This document shows, one piece after another, positions 1-12,377 of a stretch of 64,000 bases of DNA (position 1 is its first letter; every line of letters begins with the position of its first letter). The notes below the pieces were generated by a model. The model saw nothing but the letters and a program-made list of their open reading frames with translations. It had not been told where the DNA came from and did no database searches. The position numbers and the translations under genes are program-made. The DNA is from Ascidia mentula. Its lineage: Eukaryota > Chordata > Ascidiacea > Phlebobranchia > Ascidiidae. The stretch lies in the NCBI GenBank assembly GCA_947561715.1, contig OX387198.1, forward strand, positions 682,001 to 746,000, read 5' to 3'.

Positions 1-3000
1 CAATTTACAAATTCTTGCCTTAATTGTTTGCTGTAGTCACAGACTATCTCAATTTCCAGTGATTAAATAACAATTAGTTGCACTTCTTTAATTAAATAAA
101 TTACAAATACTGACAGTAGGTATCTCGAAGTGACAGCAATGCTTAAGAACTACGATCAAGCATTGGAAAATGTCTGACGTCACACAATCGGTCGCACCGC
201 AAAACTTACGTTGGCCTCCAACTGTTGTTTAAGGGCATCAATGACGTCATCTTGTGACGAACGCATTTCATCAAATTCATCGATCCGTTTCCGCATGAGG
301 ACGTTCTCTGCATTGACCGCTTCAAGCTTAAGATTTAGTCGCTTGAGGTCGCTAGAAAGTCGTTCAGTTTCAATTGCATAGGATGGGGATTTCCTAAAAC
401 AAAACACAAACCAAGTTGAAAAACTGATTGAGATTCTTGCCTGGGATAACCGTGGCTCAAATTCCGGTGAAAAAGGAGATCTAACGGAAATGCTACAATA
501 ATTACTGCAGTCAAATATATATACGAATGTGTATGTGGTCAAGCTGGTTAAATAGATACTGTGCAATCAAAGTCAATCCGTTTGGTACCAGACTATGGGG
601 TACAAATCTACTCATGGTAAATAGGCCATAATGAACAGGGGAGTTTGAGACCGTTTCCACATATCAAGACTATCCGGTCAAGTTCCTACACATAGTCTGC
701 CCCGTGGTGATTCGTATCAAGTTGTTTGTATCCCATACTCAGGTTCCAAACTACACTGGTGAAACCTCAGGTCGGGAAACTGTGGAATGTCTACTGCTCC
801 AAGACAATTTATTTGGAATATTTAAGACCAACCCTCGCGCGTTGTCCAACATCTTTTCCCTCCTAAGATCTTCCAGCTGTGACTCAAGTGTGTCCGCTCT
901 ATCCTTCAACCTCCTCCTCCCGTTCTCCAGGATCACCTTCTCTCCCTCCATCACCATCACCTGTTGACTTTTCTCCTCAACATCTTGTTTCAATCGGATG
1001 ACGTCAGCTGTATTTTCAAACGCGTCATTGAATTTAAAATAGACTCCGGAAGTCTGGCAGTGCGGCAGACGAAACGTAGGAAGAATAAATTGAAAGTAAT
1101 TCGCATATTACTTCTGTAAATTAAGCTTCTTGTGTTAATTTGTCTCAAATAAAAGTTTTTTGTTGAATATTGAAGATACATTTATTTTTGTTATGAAAGT
1201 CATGAACACGTTCCGGGTGCTTAGATTATATTCTGGCATTTCTTTGTGATATTTTTCTTAAGATATTGCTTTCTGTGACGTAACAATAGCGAAAGAAACA
1301 GCACAACAATGGTCATTTTTCACCTCTCAGATTCCTCATCTCGGTGCTCCCCTCGAGCGATTTTAAGGACTGACTGCTCTTTAGCGCCATCAACTCGTCA
1401 CCCATGCTGGCCATCCTTAACTCCAGCTGTTGCTTGTCACGGTCCAGTTGTCTCGTCACGCTCTCGTGGTTCCTGTTCTTCTCTTCAATGATGTTTTGCA
1501 AGGTTTCAGCCTCCTAGGAAATAAACAGTTTATTAAAATCTAACCAACAATATAAGGTAAATAAGGTCCGTGTAAACCGTGTCAATTCTCATGCATTTAA
1601 TTAAGTCATTCAAAATCTCTACTACGTCAGTTGGTTTTTCGCCTTTGTTCAATTCCGTATCACGACCCCTCTTTCTATGACGTTTTTTTACCTGTCTGAC
1701 TTTGCTCAGTTGTTCCGCAAGAAGTTGATTCATTCCCTGCAAGCGAGTGACGTCATTGCTTGCATTATTCTACAAAAAAGTTTGTAAAAAACACAAGCTC
1801 AACAGCTTTGAAGAACTCGACAGATAAAGTCAATCTTACAAAACGTCCATGTGTCTCGTTGACCTTGACGCGTTGTTCAAGGTCGTTGCGTTCGTCCTCG
1901 ACTTGTTTCAGTTTAGTTTTCAGAAGAGAAGTTTCAGCCTGAAGTTTCTCAACCTGAGCTTTCAACACTGAGTCTTGTGCTGTTGTTTTCGACGGCTGAA
2001 AGCAACACAAAACACAATTCCAATGTACAAACCGTGAACTAAAGGAAAATCTATACTTTAATCGAGGCAACAATAACCAAGTCCTCACACTTTCTCGGTT
2101 ATTCTGTGACAATTATAATGAAAATTACCGATTTAGCGAGAATATCTCTCTGCATTTCAAGCACTGCGATCATTTGTTGGTTTTCCGCGCATTCCTGAGC
2201 TAATTGTTTGTTGTCAGTTCGAAGTTGCAACAATTCTTCTTCTGTTGCCTGGAATTCCGACATCTGATCACAAGAAAAATTACAAATGGTTTTTATTAGA
2301 GCCCAAAATCAAACCGCCTGAAAAAATCACAGCAAGTTTTCTTCCAAAACTCGTAATTATTATTCACAAGGTTAAAAAAAAAGCTTGTAATTAAGTTGTC
2401 CCAAAGTCACCCACAACGAAAAACAATGATGAGTCCACGTCTATTGACCTACTTTAGATAACGCCTCGAATCGACTTTTGCAACAACTCATATTCTCCAC
2501 CTGTAATTCAATCGTTCGTTTTTCCGCCTCAGCCAACGCAAGTTTCTCGTCGAGGTCTCGCCGCGTGATGGCGCCCTGGCGCAAGTCATCATCTTTCTCT
2601 TCAACGAGTGACGTCAGTTTGGAACAAGCCTGCCTCCAGTGTTCAATCTGTGACTGGCTATGTTCTGTGTTGTTCTTCAATTCGTCGGTTACTCTGTTCA
2701 GTTGCTGTCAAAAAAACAATATTGACAAGGAAGTCATTACGCAGCTCTTTGCAAATACAAAACTTTGACTGCTAAAATGACCTTGAAACGCCTGTCAAGG
2801 TGAGTCGAAAAACGTGGTCTTTCATTGTTGTCAGCAAAAAATGCATTTCTAATTGTTGGTGAAAATTTTAAATTGAAAAACATTTTTCGTATTTGAGTCT
2901 GCATAAAAGCGCGACGTGTTTTCCTTGTCATGGAAGCGCTTTCTGGCCAAAAATTCATGTGAAAGATGAAACCGTGTTAAGTGTTAGATGAGGAGATTCT

Positions 3001-6000
3001 TACAGTTTCACTCTCCCTCAGGTGAGTGTTGAGTTTTTCCTTCTCATGGCGAAGTTCTCTCACATCCTGGTTCAACTTCTTTGTCTCCTCCTCGTGATGG
3101 CTCCGGAGTTGGGAGTAACTCTCCTCCTGCGCGGATAATCTCTGCACAATTGCAACACAGACGTTGAGTATATTTTCGGGGCTTCCATTTATGTGAAAAC
3201 TAAACCATACATTTAAAATGTAATTGAACATATAACAAAAAATTAACTGACAAAAAAACTGTTTGTTATGTTAAGAAGGTTCATGGTAAACGTGTGAAGC
3301 GCTTTCGTACACCCATCAGAGCTCTGTATTCTGAGGAAGGTTTGTTGAATATCGACCGAAACGCCGAACGTATTAAACATTCATAACTCGACAATCTGTT
3401 TTAAGTTGAGTTAGCAATATACAGCCTCAGGAATAAATGAACATGTAAATATTATATTGCTGTTGCCGCCAGGCATATTATATGTGAATATCTGTCCTTC
3501 TGACACAATTAAATCGTAACTTTATTTTCCGTGTATGAAAGGTTCTTCATGCTTGGTTGTGTTTTACCCTGAGGAAGCCTAGCTGAAAAACAGGCGAAAC
3601 GTGGGTCAATTAAAGTTACGTTTAATTGTGCCGGAATAGCATTATTAAGATAGAACATGTAAATAGTTTTTACATAACTTACTGTTTCCAGGTCATCTTT
3701 TTCTCGGGTAATTTGGTTTTTCTGTGTCTCCAGTATCGCTATTTGTTGCACGTCCATGTTGTGATTGCTTTCCAAATATTTTACCTTCTCATTAAGTCCT
3801 TCCGCACGTGGGCGCAAGAGCTTCAACTCGGCCGACAACTTTGCGCTTTCCTTAAAATACAATGAGGAAGTATTTTACAATAGTCTTACAACAACGTAAA
3901 ATCATATGTGAGGAAAATATAGAAGATGGGCGGACAGCAAAGTGCTTTCTCTTAACAATAAAATTATTTTTCCATTTACAGGAAACCAAACAAGCCTTTT
4001 TATTATGTTACAAATATATAACCAACAAAAAAAATATAGTCTTTGCTTCTAGGGCAACCAAATTGTTATTGTTGTATGCTGAACGTTTCTTACCACTGGT
4101 AACGACCAACACAACAACGAACTAACAACTAATATCCACACCAACCAATAGCGTCCATACAAAAACTGGTGTTCTGGTATTTGCTACAAACGATGGGATC
4201 GGCGGCCGAGAAAGTTTCCGATAAAAAAAACGGTTTCGTCGTCCCGACAAAAAAATAATTTTACATTTTATTTACACTTGGTGGCGATATGGAGCTCACA
4301 GTTTCCACATTCTGTGGTCATGACGTCAAAATACAGCCCAGTGTAGGTGTTTGGAAACTAACTAATTTTTAAGCGCAGGATACCTGGAAACAATATTACG
4401 TTTAAAAGCACAACCCAACCTTCTTTAAAACTTTGAGTTCTTCTCTGTGAGAATTATTTTCTTCACAAGATTTCGAGAAATCCAGCCTTATTTTCGCCAA
4501 CTCCCCATGAAGTTCCGTCATCTCATCTTCACACGCCACCTTCGCCTGTGTGACGTGATAATAAATAGAGAATACGAATCGATTTGAATACAAATTAATA
4601 ACACTAGTACCTTCTTTAAATTTTGATTGATTTCTTTGATCGAATGAACAGTTTTCTCCAATTCCGAGTTGTACTTTAGCGCCCTCTCGCGGTCTTGTTG
4701 CATCTCGCTGTAACTTCGTCTGAGTTCGTTTAAATCCTTTCCTTGCTTTGATAATCTCGCCCGGCTCATTTCAAGCTCCTACAATCACATCAGGTACTCA
4801 ATCAACATTAGAATGTTTTGCCATTTACGGAAACATTTTCACAATTGCAGAGAGTACGCACTGTTTTACCAGATTGTAACGCCCAAAAACCACGCTCTGA
4901 TAGTTTAAAACAGTGTGCACTGATTACAGCTCTCATCATTATGACTCATTGTTTGTACATAAACTATTGCCGCAATTGTAGAGCACTTATACAATCCCAC
5001 CCAAACACTTCCAAACAAACAGGGAAATTATTGAAACTCCTGTTGTCATCTTATCACGTTTTATTGTTTTTAAATCTTCCATTCACCTCGTTGGAGTTTT
5101 TAAGTTCGTTCGTATTCCTGTCGTATCTTTCCGATATATCTTGCAAGTCATGCTGACATCTGCTCAGTCTTTGGCCCAAATCTGTGTTTCTGTTCACAAA
5201 GGCCTGAAACAAATAAAACACAAACGTTACATGACAGTTTAAGAAGTTACCGATATGCTTTATTTTTACAATTGACCACATTGGCGCATTCAACAAATTC
5301 ATTATTGCCAACACAATTTCTCCGTTAACCTGCTGAGACTTCTGTTGTTTTTCTATTTCAGCAAACGCGTGGTTCTTCTCCTTCTCCAACAGTTCGCACT
5401 TCTGCCTGCAGACGATTAATCTTTCTTTTGTTACATCCAAGTCTTTTCCAGTCGTAACTTGGAGCTGTTCGTTATAAAGTGAGTAAGTTAGAGAGAAAAT
5501 AGAAACATTCCAAAGGCACCAAAATTTAATAAATGTCTACAGGTTTCTGCATGTTTTCACCACAATGGTTTGATGCAAGTTAAAGACAATGACGAAAAAT
5601 AGACGACGTATTCAGTTCACAGTATGTACACACGCTACAAACCTCCAAAGTCCCCTTGTTTTCGTTTTTTAAATCGTTGATGGATTTGTGGAGGTGTTCC
5701 AAGGTCACGTGATGCTGTTGCTTGTCAGCCAATAGGAGATCGAGTTGACATCGAAGTCGGTTGCTCTCACGTGATTCATCATCGAGTCTGTGAGTGTTTT
5801 GAAATATTTGATACAGAGAAGCAACAAAATTGAACCTCACAAGACAAAGCTGGGCATAATTGGGCAAATACTTATCTCTGGCATTTCCATTCAGAGCTTT
5901 AATAGAAGGAGTTGTTCTTAGTTATACTGGACTGTTGTAATTAACTGGCGTAAGTGATTGGGAAAAACAAATATAAAAACGTACAAGACAGCCTGCAGCG

Positions 6001-7715
6001 CAAATACCTATTGAATCGGGCCCCTTTTAAACATATTTCAGGGCAACTGTAGCCTACCAACTGATATCAACGATAAATGACGTCACCTCTCACATGAACC
6101 TTATCTTTTATTTGTGACGTCACCCAAGCCAACTTTAATTTTGGCATTTTTCATCAGTTGATTTTCCCAAAAGATGACATCAGTTATTTCATATTTACTT
6201 TCTCCTTAGAGTTTCTCTATCCTCCGCACTCTGCCGGGATCTTGCGATAAAATCTCCCTTCTCCTTCTCCAGGAGTCGAGTCTTTGTCTCCAGCTCCTGT
6301 TGGACTTGCTGGAGGAGTCGGATGGTGGCTTTGCTCTCACTCACGTCCATCTCGCCCTCCCGCAACCTCTCATTCTGCATCTTTAGGAGAGAAAAGAAGA
6401 AGAGTTTGTTGATGGGGTTTGGAACAGAGGTCAGGGTGAATAACACAGGGGGTCCAAACGCTTAAGATGGGATTTCCTGGGGCTGCAAAAGCACACTTAA
6501 ATATCCCTAATTCATCATATTTTCAAACATTATTTTTATTAAACCACCCTGATATCGTGACACGTCGCAATCGTTTGTCGGCAACTTATTGTCTGTTTAT
6601 TATTTCGTGCAACATTTCTCCATACTTCCATTGTTTTTTGGGCATCTGAAAGTTTTCGCAGAAGAATCTCTCTTCTCGACTCGCTATCATCCAGAGCATC
6701 CTGGTAGTTGTCTCTCTCGATTTCAACCAGACGAGGTGGCGTCCAATTCGCAACAGGGCTGGATAAAATATAGCAATAATATAATACACTTTTTGAGCAA
6801 GCGGAAAAGGCATAAAACCAACAAACCGAGTTGTACAAGTCTCAAATATTTCTTTTCTTACCTTCTTACTGGTGACGGTGACCTTGATTTAATCGGTGAC
6901 GGCGATCTACGAGTTCTGATTGGTCGAAAACTTCCCTGATCAGCCGACCGTGACCATCGGACTTGCTAAAATTTTAATAAAGTTTTCTTGCAAAACCAAA
7001 CAAACTATTTTTTGTTGAGGAAAACAATTCTGTAAACAATATTTATCTTGGAACTTTAGCCGCAATAAAACGTTTCGTAGCTTCTCTGGAGCTGAATTGT
7101 TAAACAGTTTTTTAATCAAAAGGTCTATTTGTAATAATTTTTTGTCACCATTGTCAACTATCTGAAGCGGTTGCGCACCATTGTACCTTGACCACAATAA
7201 ACAACGCAAAACCGCTGAGCTCCTGTAGAGCGTTGGGCCTGGTTAGCCCCGGGTCGTGAGTTCAAGCCTCACCGGGAGCTTGTTTTTAGATCTCGCTCCG
7301 ACTTAAAGAAAAGTGGCTGATCCAGATAGGCTGCAATGCCTGTGCTGCGAAGCCTGTATAACCCTTGTGCTCTTTCAAGCGGGTTTTACCTGTAAGTGTG
7401 TTTGTTTCCTGTAAGTCTCATCGAGTACTTGCATAGCTCTCCTCACTGCTGCTGACGGGGTGGAGCTCCGACCACGTGCTAACGAGTCTCTAAATAACGA
7501 AACATTTTGCTTCATATACGCGAGGCACTTGATCCACTTAAGGTACAAAGCGAGTGTACAAAATACTCTGTCTTAATTTATATGTTACCGAAAATATTTT
7601 GAAGACATCAAACCCACCTGGTATTATTCAAGTCTTCCATGTCGAGGTAAGAATCGTAATTCTTATTTCTTGAGCCCCCTCTAGCGGCTTGATAATCTCT
7701 GACAGGGTAATCCAT
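1..7715 (-). CDS. Long coiled-coil protein, 3' end beyond the window (19 exons seen)
   Basis: This is a minus-strand gene whose 3' end lies beyond position 1. The proposed start is the ATG at 7713-7715, just after an acceptor. Exons, high to low: 7618-7715, 7390-7489, 6862-6965, 6548-6758, 6199-6380, 5643-5787, 5330-5464, 5087-5203, 4611-4778, 4420-4545, 3683-3850, 3004-3141, 2453-2704, 2129-2263, 1840-1995, 1692-1769, 1324-1513, 833-1007, 210-393. All junctions are GT-AG and in phase, giving 954 codons so far. The N-terminal ~115 residues are low-complexity and basic, with an RSPSPIKSRSPSPVRR stretch. The rest is nearly continuous heptad-rich coiled coil (E/K/Q/L rich, almost no proline). 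Most middle introns are phase 0 and their exons are multiples of three. Large coiled coils of this kind are often centrosomal, ciliary or cytoskeletal, but I do not recognise the family. The function is unknown. The last donor, at 208-209, shows that more exons follow. Confidence 0.85.
3300..3660 (+). repeat. Two Penelope-like terminal-repeat relics in an intron
   Basis: This lies in the intron between the exons at 3004-3141 and 3683-3850 of the coiled-coil gene. Two blocks, near 3322-3365 and 3563-3605, each read CTGAGGA, then a short GC stem-loop, then GAAAC. The same layout occurs at the Penelope-like element at 42.2-42.9 kb. The downstream tails also correspond: GCCGCCAGGCATATTA near 3468 resembles GCTGCCAGGCATATTT at 42.2 kb, and GCCGGAATAGCATTATT near 3632 resembles GCCAGAAGAGCAGTATT. 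The second block is flanked by inverted copies of a CACAATTAAA..CGTAACTTTA motif near 3505 and 3610. No endonuclease or reverse transcriptase remains. Confidence 0.55.
7212..7384 (+). repeat. tRNA-derived SINE, copy 1
   Basis: The head is tRNA-like. It has a perfect T-arm (GTGAG, TTCAAGC loop, CTCAC) with a matching B box, and GCTCC at the 5' end pairs with GGAGC after the T-arm. The D-arm is collapsed, so this is not a working tRNA. The tail (TCCGACTTAAAG, then GGCTGATCCAGATAGGCTGC) is shared with a second copy at about 32004-32130. Head and tail recurring together indicate a SINE family. The copy sits between two 5' exons of the coiled-coil gene. Confidence 0.65.
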
Positions 7716-10700
7716 ACCTTGGGCAAAAAACATGTTTGTTTTATTATTTTGCAAATTATCCGCGTTACGTTTCGGGAAATAATTCGGTCAGGATAAAAAG
7801 TAGAATACTAAAGTGTCAATATGCAAATAACATTTAAATGCAAATTTCCCTAGAATGCCAGTATGCAAATTTTTGCCTTGATAATGTCGCAACAACTCAT
7901 GGCATTGCTCATTAGCAAGTTTCCCAAATGGGATTTCTACATGTTGCCTAACTAGTATTTGACATAGATACAGTTAAACTGGGCCATTTGCCTTGTTAGA
8001 CTACTTTAAGCAAATGCAATTATACCGTAGGAAAAAACGCCATAATGTTAGTATGGTTGCCATGCTTACCATTCCCTACCCGAGGACTAAACACTCGGGT
8101 CTTTTCAACTTTTGTGTAAACTTCCATCAAAAAAATGTATTTAATCTGTTATGACATAAGTTTGACCTCACTCTCTGTCTCACAGTATCAACTCAAGTTT
8201 GGTGTATTAAGACCAAGCACCAGTTCACTATACCGCACCCATCTGTTGCGTCACAATCGTAATGCAGACGAACACATTTTTTAGACCTTGGCTGAAAATT
8301 AAAACTGTAGTAAAAAAAAGGTGGAATCGTCCCGTCATAAACGACCATTGTGCGGTCATCAATGGATGACAATAGCAACACTTACGAGTGGCGTGGTTGC
8401 GCCTATTCAGCGGTAAACACTAGAGCCAGACACTCGAACCTACTTTCAACAAAAGACAATAATTACGATCATTCCACAACTCGCCGATAGACTGATCGTT
8501 TCAATCGCGATATACCTTATGACGTCACAAAGGCTACAACTTTTAGCATTGAACAAAACAGGTAATTGATGTTTCATGGCAGTAGGGCAATCAAAAAACA
8601 ATGAGTTGTTTATAGAAACGTTTACTTCACACAACTAATGTTGTATTTTATAGAAACACCACACGATGTCGGTTGCACAGACCACGGCATTCTGTGGCGA
8701 ATTGCAACCTCCTATATTCCGAAGTTTATAAAAATATGCAGCAGGACAAACTGATGCTGTAGAATTTGTAATAGCGAAAAGAGAATGCAAACTTTTTTAT
8801 TGCATAAAAACATACCCACATATTGAAGTGGGGAAATTATGTGTAAGAAATTAAATAACAACATATGACATCACATACTTACTGTTAGACGGTTCTCCAA
8901 CAAGGTAGTTTCAAAATGCTTAAAGTTTGTTTTTCATTGTCCTACGTACAAACTACGACAGAATACAGCACAAAATAATAAAACCAAACACATATGTTTT
9001 AAACTTTATAAAAAGTGATCAAATATTTCACGTAAAAATCCTCCAATTTAACAATGTTTAAAATCAAGCCTAACAAATTTAAAATCAACCGTCCAGGCAT
9101 CTCGAAATTCCTACAGCAGCGATCGGTTCCAGAGTAATGACGTAACACGATCTGGACCTACTAATGGGCGCTTACGATAAACAATGGTTTTGGAATCTTG
9201 TTTCTCGGCGTGTCTGATCATAACACTGTTAACCTGTAGTGATATTATCACAACGATTCGCTAAAAATTGGCCACCAATCTCATGGGTCAGTGTGACGAT
9301 ACTAATCCAATAAAGTGTTTCGCAAAAATGAGAAATACTTGAATTCTTTTCAGTTAGAATTTACAGTGTTTCAGATTTTGCAAATTACATTTTGTTGTTG
9401 GTCAAATTATTGATAATTTTCACTTCTAGTTTGGACGGTTGGCAGTTAAATGTCTCCATGTTTACAAGCCATTTCAAGTAAATTAAATTCTGCAACCGAT
9501 ATCTTCAGTTGCCTCACTAAGAATATTTCACATACAGTTGGAAGGATCATATTCTAAAAATCAAAACAAAACAACAGACGAAACAATGGTCGTTAGTCGG
9601 GATTCGAAAAAAAAGAATCATGACATGACAAGGTGGTCATTGCGCAATGGAATATATTGATTGTTTATAAAAATGTACGAAAATATTTCCACATCTCACA
9701 TAGATTCAGGATCTTTAAAGGTGTTTTCGGTAGTCGTAGGTTTCATTTGTGAAGAAACGAGCGCAAGTCATTTATGTAATCGATTGCAGCATGGCACCAT
9801 ATGACAACGTTCCCATGCCATGTGGCACCGTCTGAATAGAATGGCACCGTCTATGCGTTCAAATTCCCCGACGTCAAGGTTATATAATACTTTTTACCAC
9901 ACTTGTGCCGCAACCGTCAAGATTCCTCTTACATAATCTTACAAATTATGTAACTTGTTCAATATTGGCGAACCAGTGACGGCGTGCTCCGTTTTGTCTT
10001 ATCAGATATCAATTTTGTTGAAAAAATGTAATTAAAACTTGAAAGTTTTAATATGTATCCTGACAAGCATGCAAATAATGCACACCAAAAAAAAAAAATT
10101 CATGAATCCCTTGTGTCACTTTTACTGTTGTTATCATTACCGCCAGTGCATTGCATTAATCCAACATTATCACCACACTTATGACGTTATCTCCCGACCG
10201 CTGCAAAGCAGCACAGAGGAAAGCGCTATTACCTTAATCCGCCGAGGATTGAAAGCATGCAAAGAACGTATCTTAATTCAACTTGCACGGATCGCCCGCC
10301 CGTTGATGCATCTTACAACAACAAGCGCGGTTTGGCAACTAACGATTTTCTCCTTACAGTGGCAGCAGGAACGCCGGCATAACTCTGATGGCATCGCGAT
10401 GCTAAGGCGCCGTTCCTCTGTCCCGCGTTCGATAAACCTGTCTTTATCTCCGCTGAGCGGAAAGCGATTTCGTGCTGAAATGTTCGATAAAAGCTAAGGA
10501 GTTCAGATGAGTTGTTTAAGTAGCATTCGATATTTGATGCAAGTTTATGAGAAGTTTTTGGAATAAGTAAAACTAAAAAGTTTACCCATAAACATTGTGT
10601 CATGTAAGTTATCCACATTATCGTGCAGGGGAGCAACGATAAAACATTTACAACGCATCAATAAGAGTGGATATTGGTTTTAACCTGGTATCTGTAATAC

Positions 10701-11000
10701 TCGATAGTTTAGGGAAAAAGTGGTTTGGATCAGACATATTTGAAAGGGTTTAAATATAAAACATATTATTTTGCTATTCGTGTGCCGCGAAGTTACAGAA
10801 ACAATTGCGGAGGATACACGGAAAGATCAACAATTGTTCCCATTGCGATCGCTACAGAGGCTTAGGCCCGGTTGTGGTTCTTCAAGATAAAAGTCTAAAA
10901 AAAGCGAAATCCCCTTCACTACGTGACCAGTGAAGACAGATCCGTTGTTACCACCGAGCAGAACAGACCATTTCTATTATTTTGTGACATTTTCCATACA

Positions 11001-11080
11001 CTGAGTATAAAGAGACTGGCCCATATTGCTAATTACACTGTCATGTTAATAACAATATGGGCCAGTCTCCTTATACTCAG
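11001..11080. repeat. 28 bp inverted repeat forming a hairpin
   Basis: The arm at 11001-11028 (starting CTGAGTATAAAGAGACTGGC) is the reverse complement of 11053-11080, with one mismatch across 28 positions. The loop is about 24 nt. There is no coding capacity, and no clear target-site duplication was seen. Confidence 0.8.
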
Positions 11081-12147
11081 AATTATGAGAAAACCCGTGA
11101 GTTGTGTTCCATACACTGTTATGAGACATTAATTTTGTCTGATTCAACTTACTGCGGTTTCAGCATTAGGATTTTGTCAAATTACCGCTCAGTTCTGCTT
11201 ATTCACTTCGCCAGTCATGTAATAAGGTTTAATTTCATTTCAATCTGTGGGAAACGATCTCTAATATCAAATATTGAACAGCAATGTTGAGATTCAAACC
11301 CTGAGGGATAATTTCTCCTGTCGCTATCTCACGAGTTGTCGGTTTTAATATCGAGTTTAATGCGAGGAATCAAGTTATCTGATAGCAAACCCTTTTATGC
11401 AGGGATACCAGCACCGGTCTTGTTAGGTTCAGAAAAGCAAGTTGTCCGTTGATTTCTAATGCATGGTAAAATACTTTGGAAAAACGCAGACCTTTATATG
11501 CTTGGTAGAAAACTGCACAAATCATATTTACGTTTGTGCCTTTATAAATTGTCGATTATTGCTTACATATCTTCAACGTGTTGTGCCACTGTTTCAGGCG
11601 TTAATGTATGCTCTACTTTATACGCATGCAGGAATATATTTGTGTTTAAATACTGCGCCGTCCAGAGTAAATGGTGACGTGATAATATTATGGTTTGTGT
11701 GACACACAGAACGTTTTGAAAAATGAAAGTAATTTATTCTTATTGCGTAATAAACCTAGAGGGAAAAAGCTATTGGACGTTTCATATAATTATATTCTGA
11801 ATGTTTATTTTAACGACTATCGTCCACCCAACCACCGTAAGTTTGAAGAACAAGCGTCACTTTCCCCCTAGATAATTGTGGCTAAATGAAGTATTCATAG
11901 CAATAATGGCGTCGTGATATGTAGTCGGTGGAATTAAAAGTCCGTGGTGCGTGTTTCCATTCAGGGTTTGACTGTGCTGTGCGTTTAATTTGAACAATTC
12001 TCGTTGCACAAGAAGACGTAAAAATAAATGTTTGTGTTAAAAGGTTTGGGGGGCGCTAATTCATTTGAACAAATTCCAAGAGTAAAATTGGGAAGAATTT
12101 AGCCACGTACAGTTTCAACACTAACTAATAAACAATACTTGTAAACA

Positions 12148-12377
12148 TTAAGAATTCAATGAAACTAGCAGAAGTTTCGAATTGAGTCAGCTGATTTATT
12201 TGGTAAAAAATCGATTTCGCCTGAACTGGCATCCTCAGTTTCTTATTCAAATAGAATATTCAATTCAAATCTATTTGAATAAGAAACTGAGGATGCCAGT
12301 TCAGGCGAAATCGATTTTTTACTTATAAATCAGCTGACTCAATTCGAAACTTCTGCTAGTTTCATTGAATTCTTAAT
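12148..12377. repeat. Near-perfect 107 bp inverted repeat, retroelement-like
   Basis: The arms at 12148-12254 and 12271-12377 are reverse complements with only a small indel/mismatch patch (TTATTTGGT versus TTATAAGT), separated by a 16 bp AT-rich spacer. Each arm contains CTGAGGATGCC, then AGTTCAGGC, then GAAATCGA. This is the layout of the Penelope-like terminal-repeat core seen at 42.86 kb. I infer a head-to-head pair of terminal repeats that lost the body of the element. Confidence 0.7.

Noticed and set aside
7212..7290. Functional tRNA gene
   Set aside because: The T-arm and acceptor pairing are good, but the D-arm is missing and the same head plus tail recurs at 32 kb, indicating a SINE.
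10039..10497. 152-codon open frame on the plus strand
   Set aside because: No domain, mixed composition starting with K/H runs, an antisense frame of similar length, and no splice partners.
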